The position numbers and the translations under genes are program-made. From assembly GCA_037176705.1 (NCBI GenBank), contig CM073898.1, positions 20,453,501 through 20,517,500 of the forward strand: DNA of 64,000 bases, written 5' to 3'. Positions 1 through 25,600 of the stretch are shown piece by piece. Origin of the DNA: Molossus alvarezi (taxonomy: Eukaryota; Chordata; Mammalia; Chiroptera; Molossidae). The first letter of the stretch is position 1, and each line of letters begins with the position of its first letter. A model generated the notes under the pieces. The model had not been told where the DNA came from, ran no database searches, and saw only the letters and a list, made by a program, of their open reading frames with translations.

Positions 1-13378
<13,378 letters not shown>

Positions 13379-13866
13379 GCAAATAACTTTGTAAACCTGC
13401 AGAACATTTTCTTACCAAGAGAGAAACACACCATCTTCAGTGAATGAATAGTTACCAGCTACAGAAACTCAGCCTAAGTTTACAGGACCTTTCAGAGTCT
13501 TATAATTATTTGTGCATCCCCGAAGATAAACCATATAACAAATTTAAATAAAATATACAATGCAAATATAATATTTTGTTTAAGGCCTGCTTGCCTTGAT
13601 GGTCATAGTTATCCCAATGGGCAGTGTAAGTTAGAGCACAATAAAAACTGATTCTGGTCTTCTTTACCAATATAATCAGAATGTAAATAATTTGGATTTT
13701 GAGTTGCAGATTAAAGTATTCAGAGACAGTAAATGATAAAAGACACAACAAGTTGGTTGTCTTCTGGCGTCTTTTTAAAATAGTCATGTTTCCTTTCCTA
13801 CTGTTGTCTTTACTATGGGTGATTGGAATGCCAAACATTAAGTTTCGATTTACAAATTGTGTGCCA

Positions 13867-13872
13867 AATAAA
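13867..13872 (+). terminator. Candidate proximal SPAST poly(A) signal
   Basis: Canonical AATAAA about 490 nt after the stop, followed within 20 nt by T- and GT-rich sequence (ttttttctgtgtaac). It could give a short transcript form. Confidence 0.4.
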
Positions 13873-16155
13873 AATTTTTTCTGTGTAACAGTAATAGGAA
13901 AAAGGATTTTGAAGGCTTTTTCTCCATAAATCTGCAGATATTAAACAATTGTGTTCTTTTCACTTTTTATTTTTCTAGTACCTTTCTACCAAACAATTTA
14001 GAAAGCAGTATGATAGCAACAAAACAAGTCTATTAAAACAGAGGAGAAATTTGGAAGTTTTGAGTCACTTTATCATACAACATGTAGATCAATCCTCATG
14101 TGACCGCAGTATTTTTTTTTTAATATATTTGCCAGAAATCTACTGTACACTGTTAACTTATTCCTAATGGAATTTATTTTCTGCTAGAATTATTCTAATA
14201 TTTAAGAAAGCCAGTTTTAATAGCTATGAGAGTGGTTCCTGTGCGAGAGAAGGGAAGTACTGGGAGCTGAGACTCCTTGCTTATTACTTTCTTACTATTT
14301 ATGCGATAACGATAAGCCAGTGGGTCTACCATCTTTTATTAATAATTATGAATCCCTTCCAGGAAACTTTAAAAAATTACTGAATTTTTATAAATTGCCT
14401 ACATTTTATAGGTTTCTTGTGCTTGCTTTGTTAACAAACAAGTTGTAGTCTGTTAACTGTCTTTTGTTCCCCCAAAAGGTACGGTAATTCTGTTTCTCGT
14501 TTGTATTTGTATGCCTGAATTTTTATTATAAAAATGTCATTGTAGAAAGTAGAGATTTGTGTCATGGCCTTTTAAATATTGTAATAAAGGCAAATAGATA
14601 TTTGCCCTCTTAGTTTACTGGTTAAAAGTTTGTTTACAGAAATTTTCTTTGGTGCTTTTATGTAAAATGTCATGGGTGGAAAGAATAGTTTTATAGTAGG
14701 AACAAAGATTTTTTTACATTTAGGAAAAATATCTTTGGGTTTGAGAGAAAACGTTAAAGTTAAAACCTTGCACCTAATAGATAAGAATTTTGTAATGAAG
14801 ATATACATTCTTCTTCTTTTTTACATTCTTCTTAATTGTATTCTTGCTCTTGTTAAAGCTTTATCTAAATATAGTACAGTTTCTTAACATCATATGGGGT
14901 TTGTAGACATGGTTTAAATCAATGTGTCTTCTAATGATGTTTGAACTCCTTGGATAATAAAAATTAGAGTTGAGATAAGTAGAAAAAAAACCTTTAAGCC
15001 AGAACCATGCATATTTTAGATCATGAATAGTATCTTTTTAAGGTCTCAAACATTAAAACATAGTTATAAAATCTTGGCAATCAAAGATGATGAAATATGC
15101 ATGATGACAAGAATTGGAAACATCCCAAATGAAAACATTTTCAATAAAGCTCAAAATTGCATTTGGAAATGGAGTATTAACATTATTGATACTTGGATAA
15201 CTGGTTAGTCATATTAAAGTTCCATGTGCTTCAAGCTCAACTTTTAAAATACAGTCTTTAAAATTATAATTCTATCTGCAGTAATTTAATGTAACTCACT
15301 ATCGGGAAAGTTTTTAAATAAAGATTTCAAATGTTAAAATATGTAAAAGTCAAGTTAATATTGTCATAAACATTGAGTCAGATATATGAATATCCATCCG
15401 TGTATAGAAGTAATTTTACTTTCCTGACCAAGTCTGAAGTTGAGCTTAGGGCTAGAGACCCATTTTCTAACTTGCTGTGACTAAATTTATTTTAAGCTGT
15501 GTTTCTTTCATAGAAGGGCCATGAAAATAGGATAATGATAATAGTACAAGGTATAAAGGGTTGATTTTGTCTTTTTAACATAGAAGTTGCTAAGGTTTTT
15601 TGAATTAATATTAAACTTAGATTGTAACCTTTTAGATTTTGCATTGAGCTTTGTGTCATATTACTTCCTAAAAGGTAATGCTTAAACATTAAATTTTAGT
15701 GTGCTCTTCATGTTAATATGACAGAGTTTTGTAAACTGAATTAAAACTTGATGTACTGGGCTCTAAGCCAAGGGAAAGAATCGATACTATCTTTCAAGAT
15801 ATCTTAAGTGTAAAAACTTATTCTAAGACGATTTGCCCGTTGAAGTTATCAGATTTCTGGCTTGCAAATATGCTTTGTGTTTGGAAAGAACTGGAGGAAA
15901 AGCAGATGCTAGAATTATAATTTAAGTAAATATACAGCAGTCTTTGTTTATAGTGTAAAATTCTTTATATTTTGTATAAGAAAACGAATTCTCTTGGTAG
16001 AATGAATTATTTGCAGTTTGTTTTTGGACTCTGAGTCAAAGGCTTTTTCTTTAAATGCTTGTCTCAATTTTAATCTGGTCTTTTGTACTTTTCTTCACAA
16101 GAAATGAATTAAAAGGTGCAGTTGCATAAAATGTGGTTTATCCTAATGGACTGGA

Positions 16156-16161
16156 AATAAA
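16156..16161 (+). terminator. Candidate distal SPAST poly(A) signal
   Basis: AATAAA about 2.8 kb after the stop with a T-rich downstream element. A second hexamer lies at 16270-16275. Either fits the expected transcript end. Confidence 0.45.
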
Positions 16162-16650
16162 TTACAAACTTTATTTTGCCTTTTAATTTGAAACTTTTTT
16201 AGATTTCAGAGGTTGCAGTCTAGAAATGAAGGAGTAGCTTGTGTTGGATTAACTTTCGTGCCAACTCTGAATAAAATGTAAACATGATTAGAAGACTGTA
16301 GAGAGCCATCAAACAGGCAGCAACTGTACAAACTGACATACTAGAAAAGATCCACATTTACTAGCTTTTACCTGGAGGGAACTTTCCAGTCTGCAGTGTG
16401 CTTGGATATAGAATTCAAGCAAAATGTGACAGTCTTGCTTGGCTGAGGAACATTATGATCTTCTAGAACAGCTGTAAAAGGAAGGAAATATTGAAAAGGA
16501 GAGACCTTCAAATATGTAACCCCCAAAATCTGCCTACAGATTCCTTTCAAATTGGTAGCTGTGCAGTGTGATATTCAGAGGAACCCAGCAGAAAGCAATA
16601 GTTGAAGTCTAAGGAACTTAGGAGGTAGCCAACTGCTGGGGCAATATAGA

Positions 16651-16877
16651 TTTTTTTTTTTTTTTTTTTTTTTTGATATTTTGTTCAGATAGAGTGGGAG
16701 GGAGAGAAAGAGAAACATCGAACGTGAAAGGGACACATCGAGTGGTTGCCACCCACACGACCCAATCAGGGCCGGGGGCAAACTGCAACTGAGGTACGTG
16801 CCCTTAGCGGGAACCGAACCCAGGTCTCTCCAGACCGCAGGCCAACACTCTAACTGCTGAGCCAAACCGGCCAGGGC
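16651..16877 (-). repeat. Ves SINE, H-type, tail lost
   Basis: Minus-strand copy in which the A tail joins directly to gatattttgttcagatag, so the hairpin tail is missing. Confidence 0.88.
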
Positions 16878-16882
16878 CAGAA

Positions 16883-17097
16883 TTTTTTTTTTTTTGCATT
16901 CATCTTCAGAAAGAGTGGGGGGGGGAGAGACAGAAACATCGATGTGAGAGAGACACTCGACTGGTTGCCACCCACATAGCCCCAACCGGGGTGGGGACAA
17001 ACGGCAACTGAGGTACGTGCCCTTAGCGGGAACCAAACCTGGGACTCTCTGGTCCACAGGTCGACACTCTAACTGCTCAACCAAACCTGCCAGGGCC
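16883..17097 (-). repeat. Ves SINE, H-type, tail lost
   Basis: Second copy next to the first. Again the hairpin is missing and T-rich sequence joins gcattcatcttcagaaag. Head ends gccagggcc. Confidence 0.88.
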
Positions 17098-17290
17098 AGA
17101 ACTTGAAATTTGAATTTCACTAAGAGGCCATTATACTTCAGGATACTCATTGAAACCAAAAGGGGGCCATACCTTAGGAGGAAAGACAACATCATAGAAC
17201 TAAGGACTGTACTTTAGGACTATGGGCAAAATGGAAAGAAACTCACCGTAAAAAAGCTTAAAATCAACCCTTCATAGGATGAAAGTATTT

Positions 17291-17374
17291 GGTATTTTTT
17301 AAAGCAGTACTTCACTTCTTGGTATCAAAATCTTAGTCTACTTGGGCTGCCTTAACAAAAATAGCATAGACTGG
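17291..17374 (+). repeat. 84-bp duplicate, copy 1
   Basis: Matches 17708-17791 with only two visible mismatches. It starts ggtattttttaaagcag and ends agcatagactgg. It is not flanked by SINE features. Confidence 0.85.
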
Positions 17375-17707
17375 ATGCTGTGAAAGCTTGATTTTTCTGT
17401 CAGAGAAAGTTATGAATACAAAAAGGGCAAAAGCTAGAATGAAACCTGTGGGGTAGAGTTGGAATTGGATTTAAGAGTATGAATTTATGATGTAAGATAT
17501 ATAAAAATGGAGGGAAAAGATACATAAAAATAGATGAAATACAGATGTATGTGAGTGTGCATGTATCCATATACATGTATTCCCTAGTTCTCTCCATTAT
17601 GAGGCCTGGGAGCAGTTACACCTCCCAAAACAATGAGCACATATAACACCCATGTTTTGCCTTCCAAGTTCTTCACTGCCTTAGTTTGCTAAAGCTGCAG
17701 GTTTTTT

Positions 17708-17791
17708 GGTATTTTTTAAAGCAGTACTTCACTTCTTGGTAGCAAAATCTTAGTCTACTTGAGCTGCCTTAACAAAAATAGCATAGACTGG
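17708..17791 (+). repeat. 84-bp duplicate, copy 2
   Basis: Second copy of the segment at 17291-17374. This one continues on into the older LTR-like repeat, so it is probably the source. Confidence 0.85.
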
Positions 17792-18095
17792 GTAGCTTAA
17801 ATAACAGAAATTTATTTTTACAGTTCAGAAGGGTGATCATATCCGAGATAAAGGTGCTGGCCTATTTTGTTTTCTGGTGAGAGCTCTCACTTTGCTGTTT
17901 CCTCACATGGCAGAGAGGTAGCAAGTTATCTGGTGTCTCTTTAAAGGCACTAATCTACCATGATGAAGATGTCACCCTAATGACCTCATCTAACCCTGAT
18001 TGTCACCCAAAGATCCCATGTCCAAATACAATCACATAGGGATGTAGGACTTCAACATCAATTTTAGGGGGAACACAGAAATTCAGACCATAACA
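17735..18095 (+). repeat. Old mammalian LTR-like repeat (MaLR-type?)
   Basis: Reads as a decayed copy of a widespread eutherian repeat (atagactgggtagcttaaat ... gggggaacacagaaattcag). I recognise the wording but am not sure of the family. Confidence 0.45.
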
Positions 18096-18159
18096 TCCAC
18101 TAAAAGAACCAGGGCTCCTTGGTGAAATGGCCAATTACAGGGTTGGGGCAGAGAATATA

Positions 18160-18540
18160 CAAGGTTGGCCAAAAGTAGGATTACAGTTCTGAGTACACGA
18201 AACAGTTTGTTCTTTTTTTTTTTTTAATCCTCACCCGAGGACATTTTTGCATTTTTTTGTTCAGACAGAGCGGGAGGGAGAGAGAGGAAGAGAGGAAGAG
18301 AGAGAGAGAGAGAGAAACATCGATGTGAAGGGACACATCGAGTGGTTGCCACCCACACGACCAACCAGGGCCAGGGACAAACTGCAACCAAGGTACGTGC
18401 CCCTAGCGGGAACCGAACCCGGGTCTCTCTGTACCGCAGGCCGACGCTCCAACCGCTGAGCCAAACCGGCCAGGGCCGAAACAGTTTGTTCTTAATTTGA
18501 TTATTGTGATATATCAACAAATTGAAAGTATTTACATGGT
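18160..18540 (+). mobile_element. Mariner MITE remnant, split by a SINE
   Basis: Left end caaggttggccaaaagtagg after a TA resembles MITE family 2. The element is broken at 18212 by a Ves insertion and its right end is not recognisable. Confidence 0.6.
18212..18476 (-). repeat. Ves SINE, H-type
   Basis: Full, well-preserved copy. Target duplication gaaacagtttgttct lies on both sides, splitting the MITE. Confidence 0.95.
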
Positions 18541-18889
18541 TTCAAAGTATATCCCCACAAAATATTAATTAGAAAGGGGGAGTTATTTTTAGTGAAAAAA
18601 CCTGGCAGATGTAACCTTAATCTAATGATGACAATTATCATTAATGGGCCAAATTTAACATAACAGATTCAATGAGAAAAATGCAGTATCACCTCTATGA
18701 TATTCCTGTCCAAGATGCATAACCTGAATTTACTACACGAGTTTGTATAAAATAACTGGCATGTAATTTTCAAAAGTGGCAAGGTCATCAAGTAAAAATG
18801 TTCCATACAGAAGGGAATAAAGAGAATGTCAACTAAATGCAACATCTGGTTTACACCTGGTTGTTTCCAATCTTAACCCCACCCACTCC

Positions 18890-19620
18890 TTGAAAGGCTC
18901 GGAGTCGCTCTAGCCGGCTCCTTCGCCTCTATGGAGCTCAAGGTCCGCCGGGAAGGGGGTCGGGGGTGGGAACAGGAAGCCAGGGTACGCACTTCCGTCC
19001 TCACGTCGCTTGCAGCAGCCAATCGGGCTCTGGCGCTCCACCCCTTCCGCTCCTGGGAAAAACCAGCACCCAGAGCGTCTTCCGGCGGGCGCTGTGCCGC
19101 TCCTTACCATGGTGAGTTGGCCCGGGGTCACAGAGTTTCTATCTGTAATTCCTCTTACCTTCCCTGGTCTTGAAGCGGCCTTGAAATGCCTCAGCTGCCC
19201 ATAGGAGGGGTCGTCGGAGTTGTGCTCGGGCGCCACGTGAGAAGCGGCAGGCGCCCGAAAGATTTCCTCCTGAGGGGTGATTCCCCCGTCTCCCTCACAT
19301 TGTCCCTTTACCCCTGGTGATCCCGGGCCCGCCCAGGCCGAGCTTTCCCTTGGTTGCTAGTAGTTGGTGGCTTCCCCCCGCCGAGCTTTTCCTAAATGTA
19401 GACGTAAGCCTTTGCCGGCGTCAGCGACTACACCACCAACAAAAGATTGGAAAACAAGTGCACAGCGACGACTGTCATGGTGATGTTTACAGCGGCGACG
19501 CTGACGCTGGCGTAGTAAAGGGGGTTATGAGGTGGACACCCCACTCTGCACCTGGCCGTTTGCGTGCCGGAGAGCCTGAGTAGGCAGCAGCTTTCAGAAG
19601 GCCGGGCGCTGGAGAAAGTT
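18890..19620 (+). promoter_or_regulatory. SLC30A6: CpG-rich promoter and first-exon region of SLC30A6
   Basis: GC- and CpG-rich island in otherwise AT-rich DNA, containing the SLC30A6 start codon at 19109. A CCAAT box (19019-19023) and an ETS-type cttccgg (about 19078) lie shortly upstream of the ATG. I see no TATA box, as usual for a housekeeping promoter. The transcription start is not determined. An out-of-frame ATG at 18931 would be an upstream reading frame if included in the mRNA. Confidence 0.8.
19109..19111 (+). CDS. SLC30A6: SLC30A6 exon 1, start codon only
   Basis: The first coding exon contributes just ATG, directly followed by the donor gtgagt. Exon 2 begins GGGACAATT, giving M-G-T-I as in other ZnT6 proteins. 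The rest of exon 1 is 5' UTR. Confidence 0.9.
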
Positions 19621-22600
19621 AAGGTGCTAGAGCATCTGATGGCAGGCAGCCTTTTTTGTCATTGTAGATCCCAGTATACCTTATGCCTTGGGCGCTGTAT
19701 TAAATTAAATTTTGTTAGATTCGTCAGTTTATGTTTGTAGAAATCAAGTATGTAGTTCTCTTGAGTTTTATCTAAAGATAAGCAGTTGAGCCGGGCGGTG
19801 GCTCAGCCATAGAGCGTCAACTGATGGACCAGGAGGTCGCCGGTTCGAGTCCCGGTCAGGGCACATGCCCAGGTGTGGGCCAGATCCCCAGTGTGGGGCG
19901 TGCGGGAGGCGGCCAGTGGACGTTCTCTCCCATCGATGTTTCTCCCTCTCCCTTCCTCTCTTTGTAAATCAATAAAGAAAAAAAAATCTAAAAGAAAAAA
20001 TAAGCAGCTGATTGTGATTTCATGGTCAAAAGAAGCACAAATTATTTTTAAAAATTAGTAGATCTCTTAAGGGTAGCCTACATGTGAGAAAAGGACTACA
20101 TTTCTGTACCTCAGCTATTGTCACTCTATTAAATATTTTCCTTGAACGGATATGGTTGAAAAAAATGTTCACATACTTTATCTTTTGTAAATTTTCTGTA
20201 ATCCCTCCTTATAGAAAGTGGGTAAAAGTTTACCTTTTTTGGGCTGACCAGACAGCCTCCAGTTGCATTTTTCTTCAAAACATTCACCACCTTGCAGCCA
20301 GAGTTAAATTTATAAACTTTGACTGCTGTTCCTTTGTTTAAAGTTCTTCGATTTTTTTTTCTATAGCCCTCAAGATAAAGTCCTGTTTAGTATAGCCTAC
20401 AAAGCCATCTGTACTGAAGCTTCTTACCTTTGTAGCCTCTTGTTACTCATTCATACATCTATATTCCAGCCGTAGTGAGCCGCTTGCAGGTCTGCTCTAA
20501 GAGTTAAGCCTTTGCACCTAATTTATACATGATATTTGAGCTGTCAGAATTGTTCTCCATCTCCTACCCACCATCCTTATCAGTATAACCCTTACATGTT
20601 CTTTAATCTCTGTAATGAGCCTTTCTGCCATGTGTCAAAATCCTGTTAGGTGCCTCCTTTATGCTTCCATAACTTGGGACATTATATTGATAACATCTAT
20701 AGCCCTTACCAGACTATGTTAAAATTGGATATTTACTTGCTTGTCTTTCTTACTTTCTAGGCTGTAAATAAGCTCTTTGAGAGCAGGATCTATGTATTCA
20801 CTCTTTTTTTTTTTTTTATCTTCACCCAAGGACATTTTTCCATTTTTTGTTCAGATAGAGAGGGAGGGAGAGAGAGAAACATCGACGTGAAAGGGACACA
20901 TCGAGTGGCTGCAGGCTGACGCTCTAACCACTGAGAAAAACCGGCCAGGGCTGTGTTCACTCTTACTCTTTTTTTTTTAATCCTCACCCAAGGACATTTT
21001 TTCATGGCTGCCACTCGCACAACCGAAGCAGGGCCGGGGACAAACTGCAACCAAGGTAGTGCCCTTAGCGGGAACCGAACCCAGGTCTCTCCGGATCGCA
21101 GGCCAATGCTCTAACCGCTGAGCCAAACCGGCCAGGGCTTCACTCTTATTCTCAAGAGCTTTAAAAAGTGTGTGATCTGTCCTGGCCGGTTTGGCTCAGC
21201 GGTAAGAGCGTTGGCCTGTGGTCTGGAGAGACCTGGGTTTGGTTCCCGCTAAGGGCACATACCTCAGTTGCAGTTTGTCCCCTGCCCTGGTTGAGTCATG
21301 AGGGTGGCAACCACTCGATGTGTCCCTTTCACGTCGATGTTTCTCTCTCTCCCACCTACTCTATCTGAACAAAATATCGAAAATGTCCTCGGGCGAGGAT
21401 AAAAAATAAAAAGTGTGTGGTCCAGAGGAAGTTTTCAGTACATTTTTTTTTTTTTAATGAAACACTGAGTAAATAACTATGGCACTAACTTTTTATGCTT
21501 GGAATAGTAATATAGGGAAATAGGAGCATTTAAGATTTATTTTTAAAGTTTTTGGGTAGGAAGAACTTAAGAGTCCCCCATTATATATTTAAGAACATCC
21601 TATGTATGTGCTAAGCACAGTGTCATCTTAGACAATGTAAGGGAAATATAACCCTTGTTATTAGCGAAGTTACTAAAAAATTAACTTACAATGCAAGATG
21701 ATGAAATGAAGACTATCCCATGGTCAAGTACAAAGTAAGCATTAAAAAAAACAACACTGTAGTTTGGAATAATCTAGGAAGGCTTCATGTTGGAAGTGAA
21801 ACATGCAATTGAGTACTTCCTGCCTTACTTTAATACTCTTAGTGGGAACCGAACCCGGGTCGGTCTGTACCGCAGGCCGACGCTCCAACCGCTGAGCCAA
21901 ACCGGCCAGGGCTACTTTAATACTCTTAATGTACTTACTGTTTATTACTCTCATTTGATCAGGAAACAAAGGTCAAGTGACTTGGTAAGTGTTACAGGGC
22001 TATTAGAGCTTTGGTTAGATAAGTCTTGCCTTTTCACTCTAGAGTGGTCTGATCAGACATGGGTTCACTAGTGTAGTTGGATTTGAGGATTTCTGTCTGG
22101 AGTAAAATAAAACTGAAAAGAAACTCAGGCTAAGTTATTGAAACCTATGATTTCCAGATTGTAAAACTGAGTTTATCCTGATAGCAAATAAACTTTGGGA
22201 AAGAATGACATGAATTTTGTTTTATTTTCAATAACAGGTTGATGCCCTGGCCGGTTTGGCTTAGCATTTAGAGGGTCAGGCCATGGACCAGTAAGTCGTG
22301 AGTTCCATAGGGTACATACCTTGGTTGCGATTCATCCTTAGCCCTGGTTGGGGTCATGTGGGAGGCAGCCACTCGATGTGTCCCTTTCACGTCAATATCT
22401 CTCTCTCTCTCTATCTCTCATCCTCTCTTTCCCTCCCACTCTATCTAAACAAAAAAATGTCCTTGGGTGAGGATAAAAAAAATAAAATAACAGGTTGACA
22501 TTAGAAATGACTTCCTGCCTTTTAAAATGTTTTGTGTTTTTTTTTTTTTTCAATTGATTTTTTTAGGGAGAGAGATTAAAAAACATTGATGTGAGAGAAA

Positions 22601-25600
22601 CATCAGTCTGCTGCCTCCTGCACACCCCCTACTGGGGATGGAGCCCGAAGTCTGGGCATGTGCCCTGACCAGGAATCGAACCTGGACCTCAGTCCATGGA
22701 AGGATGCTCAGTCCACTGAGCCATACCGGCTGGGTGGTGCCCTGCCTTTTATTTTATTTTTTTTTAATTTATTATTTTTAATCCTCACCCGAGGACATTT
22801 TTCCATTTTTTGCACAGATAGAGTGGGAGGGAGAGAGAGGAAGAGAGAGAGAGAGGGAAACATCGATGTGAAAGGGACACATTGAGTGGCTGCCACCCGC
22901 ACGACCAACCAGGGCCGGGGACAGACTGCAACCGAGGTACATGCCCTTAGCGGGAACCGAACCCGGGTCTCTCCGGACCGCAGGCGGATGCTCTAACCGC
23001 TGAACCAAAACGGCCAGGGCGGTGCCCTGCCTTTTAGAAACCCCTTATTGATTATCTTAAAACTTAAAGTAAATAATTGAAGGTGGGCTGAATTTAGAAG
23101 ATACCCAATGATAACAGTAATAAGCAGAATTATCTTTGGGACCAAAATATCCCACATGTAGTTCTTTAAGAATAGAGTAATTTGATTAACATTAGCATTT
23201 ATTACCATTATGAAGGAAAATAGTATATTGTTTCTTTTCAACTGAATTGACTTAGGGCCTTAGGGTTATACATGTACACTGGTCTTTATTTGGATACCAA
23301 AATGAGTAACACTTTTCCTGATGCTTTATTTTTACATTTTAAAGTATTTTTACTGTATTATTTTTTTATTATGGAAAATATCAAGTGTACATAAAAGTAG
23401 AGAAAATCCAATGAATCTCCATGTAGCCATTACTTAGACTCAACAATGATCACCTTCTGCTGTTTTTCTTATGTCATATTTATAGTGCTCATCCTTATTT
23501 TCTGTCTTTCTGAATCTTAACGTATTGGTATGTCTAAGCTTTGAAGAAATAAGCTGTAACTTTCTGTACTGAGATGTTCCTAGATGATAACTGTAGGAAA
23601 ATTATGTCTTGGCTTGAATTGGATCTGAATGTTTTTCTTTTCTTTTTTTTCTTTTTTCTTTATTGATTTTAGAGCGTAAAGGAGAGGGAGAGAGCGATTG
23701 AAACATTGATGAGAGAGAATATCGATAGGCCGCCTCCTGCATGCCCTTCACCGGGGTTTTGGCCCACAACCTGGGCATGTGCCCTGATAGGGTATCGAAT
23801 CGGTGACCTCTTGGTGCATGGGTCGACCCTCAACCACTGAGCCACACCGGCTGGGCGTTTTTCACGTTTTAAATCTGACACCCAGTTCCACTGCTTTCGG
23901 TGGAGCTTCAGTGTTTGAGACAAATTGGACAGCTTTAGTGAGGTAGAAATGTAGTATGATTGTTACGGTGATTATGACCTTTACCATCTATGAAAGTATT
24001 TTGTTAAACTTAAAATCCAAATATGTCACGTAGCAATAAAATTATGTCTAAGCATTGAAAATTGTGAAGGATTTTTTTCCCCCTAGAGACAATACTTTTG
24101 ATTTTTTTTCACAGTTTATCTTACCATGGTTTTTGTTTGTTTAATTTTAGGGTATTATCTTCCCAGTGTGAAAGTATATAGTAAAATTGATCAATTTTTT
24201 TCTTCCTAGCTTCTTCATTTTATATCCTGTTAAGAAAAGTCTTCTCCAACTCCAAGATTATAAAATTATACATTTATAGTTTTTTTCACGTACTTTGCAG
24301 TTTTGTATTTTAATTTTAAAATAAAAAATTAGAGTAAAGAGTATAGTAAGGATCCAATTTTACCTTTTTCCAAACACCACTTATTGATTAACTCATATTT
24401 TCTCCCACTGATGTCGGATACGGCCATAATCATAAGCTGATTTTCCATATGTGCTTGAACTCTCTTTTATGCTAAGGCTTTCCCACATGGTTTTCTGATC
24501 TTGAGTAGTAAATCCCAGTCTAGTCACCACTTCGTCTCTTCTCTCCATGGTAACCCTATGGCCAGGCCCTTTCTCTGCTAGTCCCATATCATGTACTAGC
24601 AAGAGCCACAGATATCAGGTACTCAGCCTAAGAGAGAACCTCAGAGACTTTACTATAGTAACAGTTACCAAACTTTTCATATATAAAGCTTTGATTAGAT
24701 AAATTGTTATATTTTCTTTTCAGTAGCATGAGCTATTTAATAAACATCTTGCTTTTCTGGTTTAAAATTGCCTTATCCATTTAAAAATAAATTGTGGTCT
24801 GGAGCTAAAATGGCTGGGTTTGAATCATTGTGCCCTTGGAAAACTTACTAAAATTTTTTTCCACCTCTTAGAATTATGAGAATTAAATAAATAAATATAT
24901 GTGAAGTGTCTAGTTTAGTGGAATGTATTAAACATTCAATAAATGTTAATTGTTATTAATATATTACATCACAGGAGCTATGAAGAATAGATACTTAAAT
25001 GTTAATTTGTATATTTTTGTTTGTTTTAAAGGGGACAATTCATCTCTTTCGAAAACCACAAAGATCTTTTTTTGGCAAGTTATTACAGGAATTTGGACTT
25101 GTAGCAGCTGACCGAAGGGTAAGTTATTTTTATCCCTTAAAGTAATTTTAATTATTGCACAAACATGACATTGCAAAAAAAAGGTAATTTTTATACTTAC
25201 CTGGCAGGGGAGATACATGATTACGAAAGTGGTTTTCCCAGGGCGAGGCTTATCCATTGCACTCCGGATGTGCTGACCCCTGTGATTTCCCCAAATGTAG
25301 GAAACTCAACTGCATAATTTGTGGTAATAGGGGACTGCGTTAATTCTTTCCCCGATATATATATTTTTAAAGGTAATTTTTAAGGCAAATAGAAATCACT
25401 TTCAGTTCCGCCATTCTGTTTTCATTTTTTTATGTTGGAAAAGTAATTTAAAAAATTTGTTTTGGTCCAGCCAGTCTGGCTCAGTGGTTGAGCGTTGACC
25501 AATGCACCAAGAAGTCACCAGTTCGATTCCTGTGGCACATGCCCAAGTTGTGGGTCCAATCACCAGTAGTGGGTATGCAGGAGGCGGCCAATCAATGTTC

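Larger units (their letters stand above)
13379..16300 (+). other. SPAST: SPAST 3' UTR
   Basis: About 2.9 kb of AT-rich sequence downstream of the stop, close to the length of the human SPAST 3' UTR. No Ves insertion lies in it, in contrast to every neighbouring intron. AATAAA hexamers at 13867, 16156 and 16270 allow short and long forms; which are used cannot be read from sequence. Open frames here (for example 13506-13838 on the minus strand) have no recognisable protein content. Confidence 0.75.

Noticed and set aside
13506..13838. 110-codon minus-strand frame
   Set aside because: It lies in the SPAST 3' UTR and resembles no protein.
18910..19236. Frames of 60-108 codons in the CpG island
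   Set aside because: GC-rich DNA has few stops. None shows a domain, and only the ATG at 19109 joins to conserved exon 2.
19789..20010. A regulatory element just inside intron 1 next to the promoter
   Set aside because: The segment is a C-type Ves copy with target duplications.
25193..25354. Functional U1 gene
   Set aside because: Direct repeats flank it, the upstream promoter element is missing and CpG sites have decayed.
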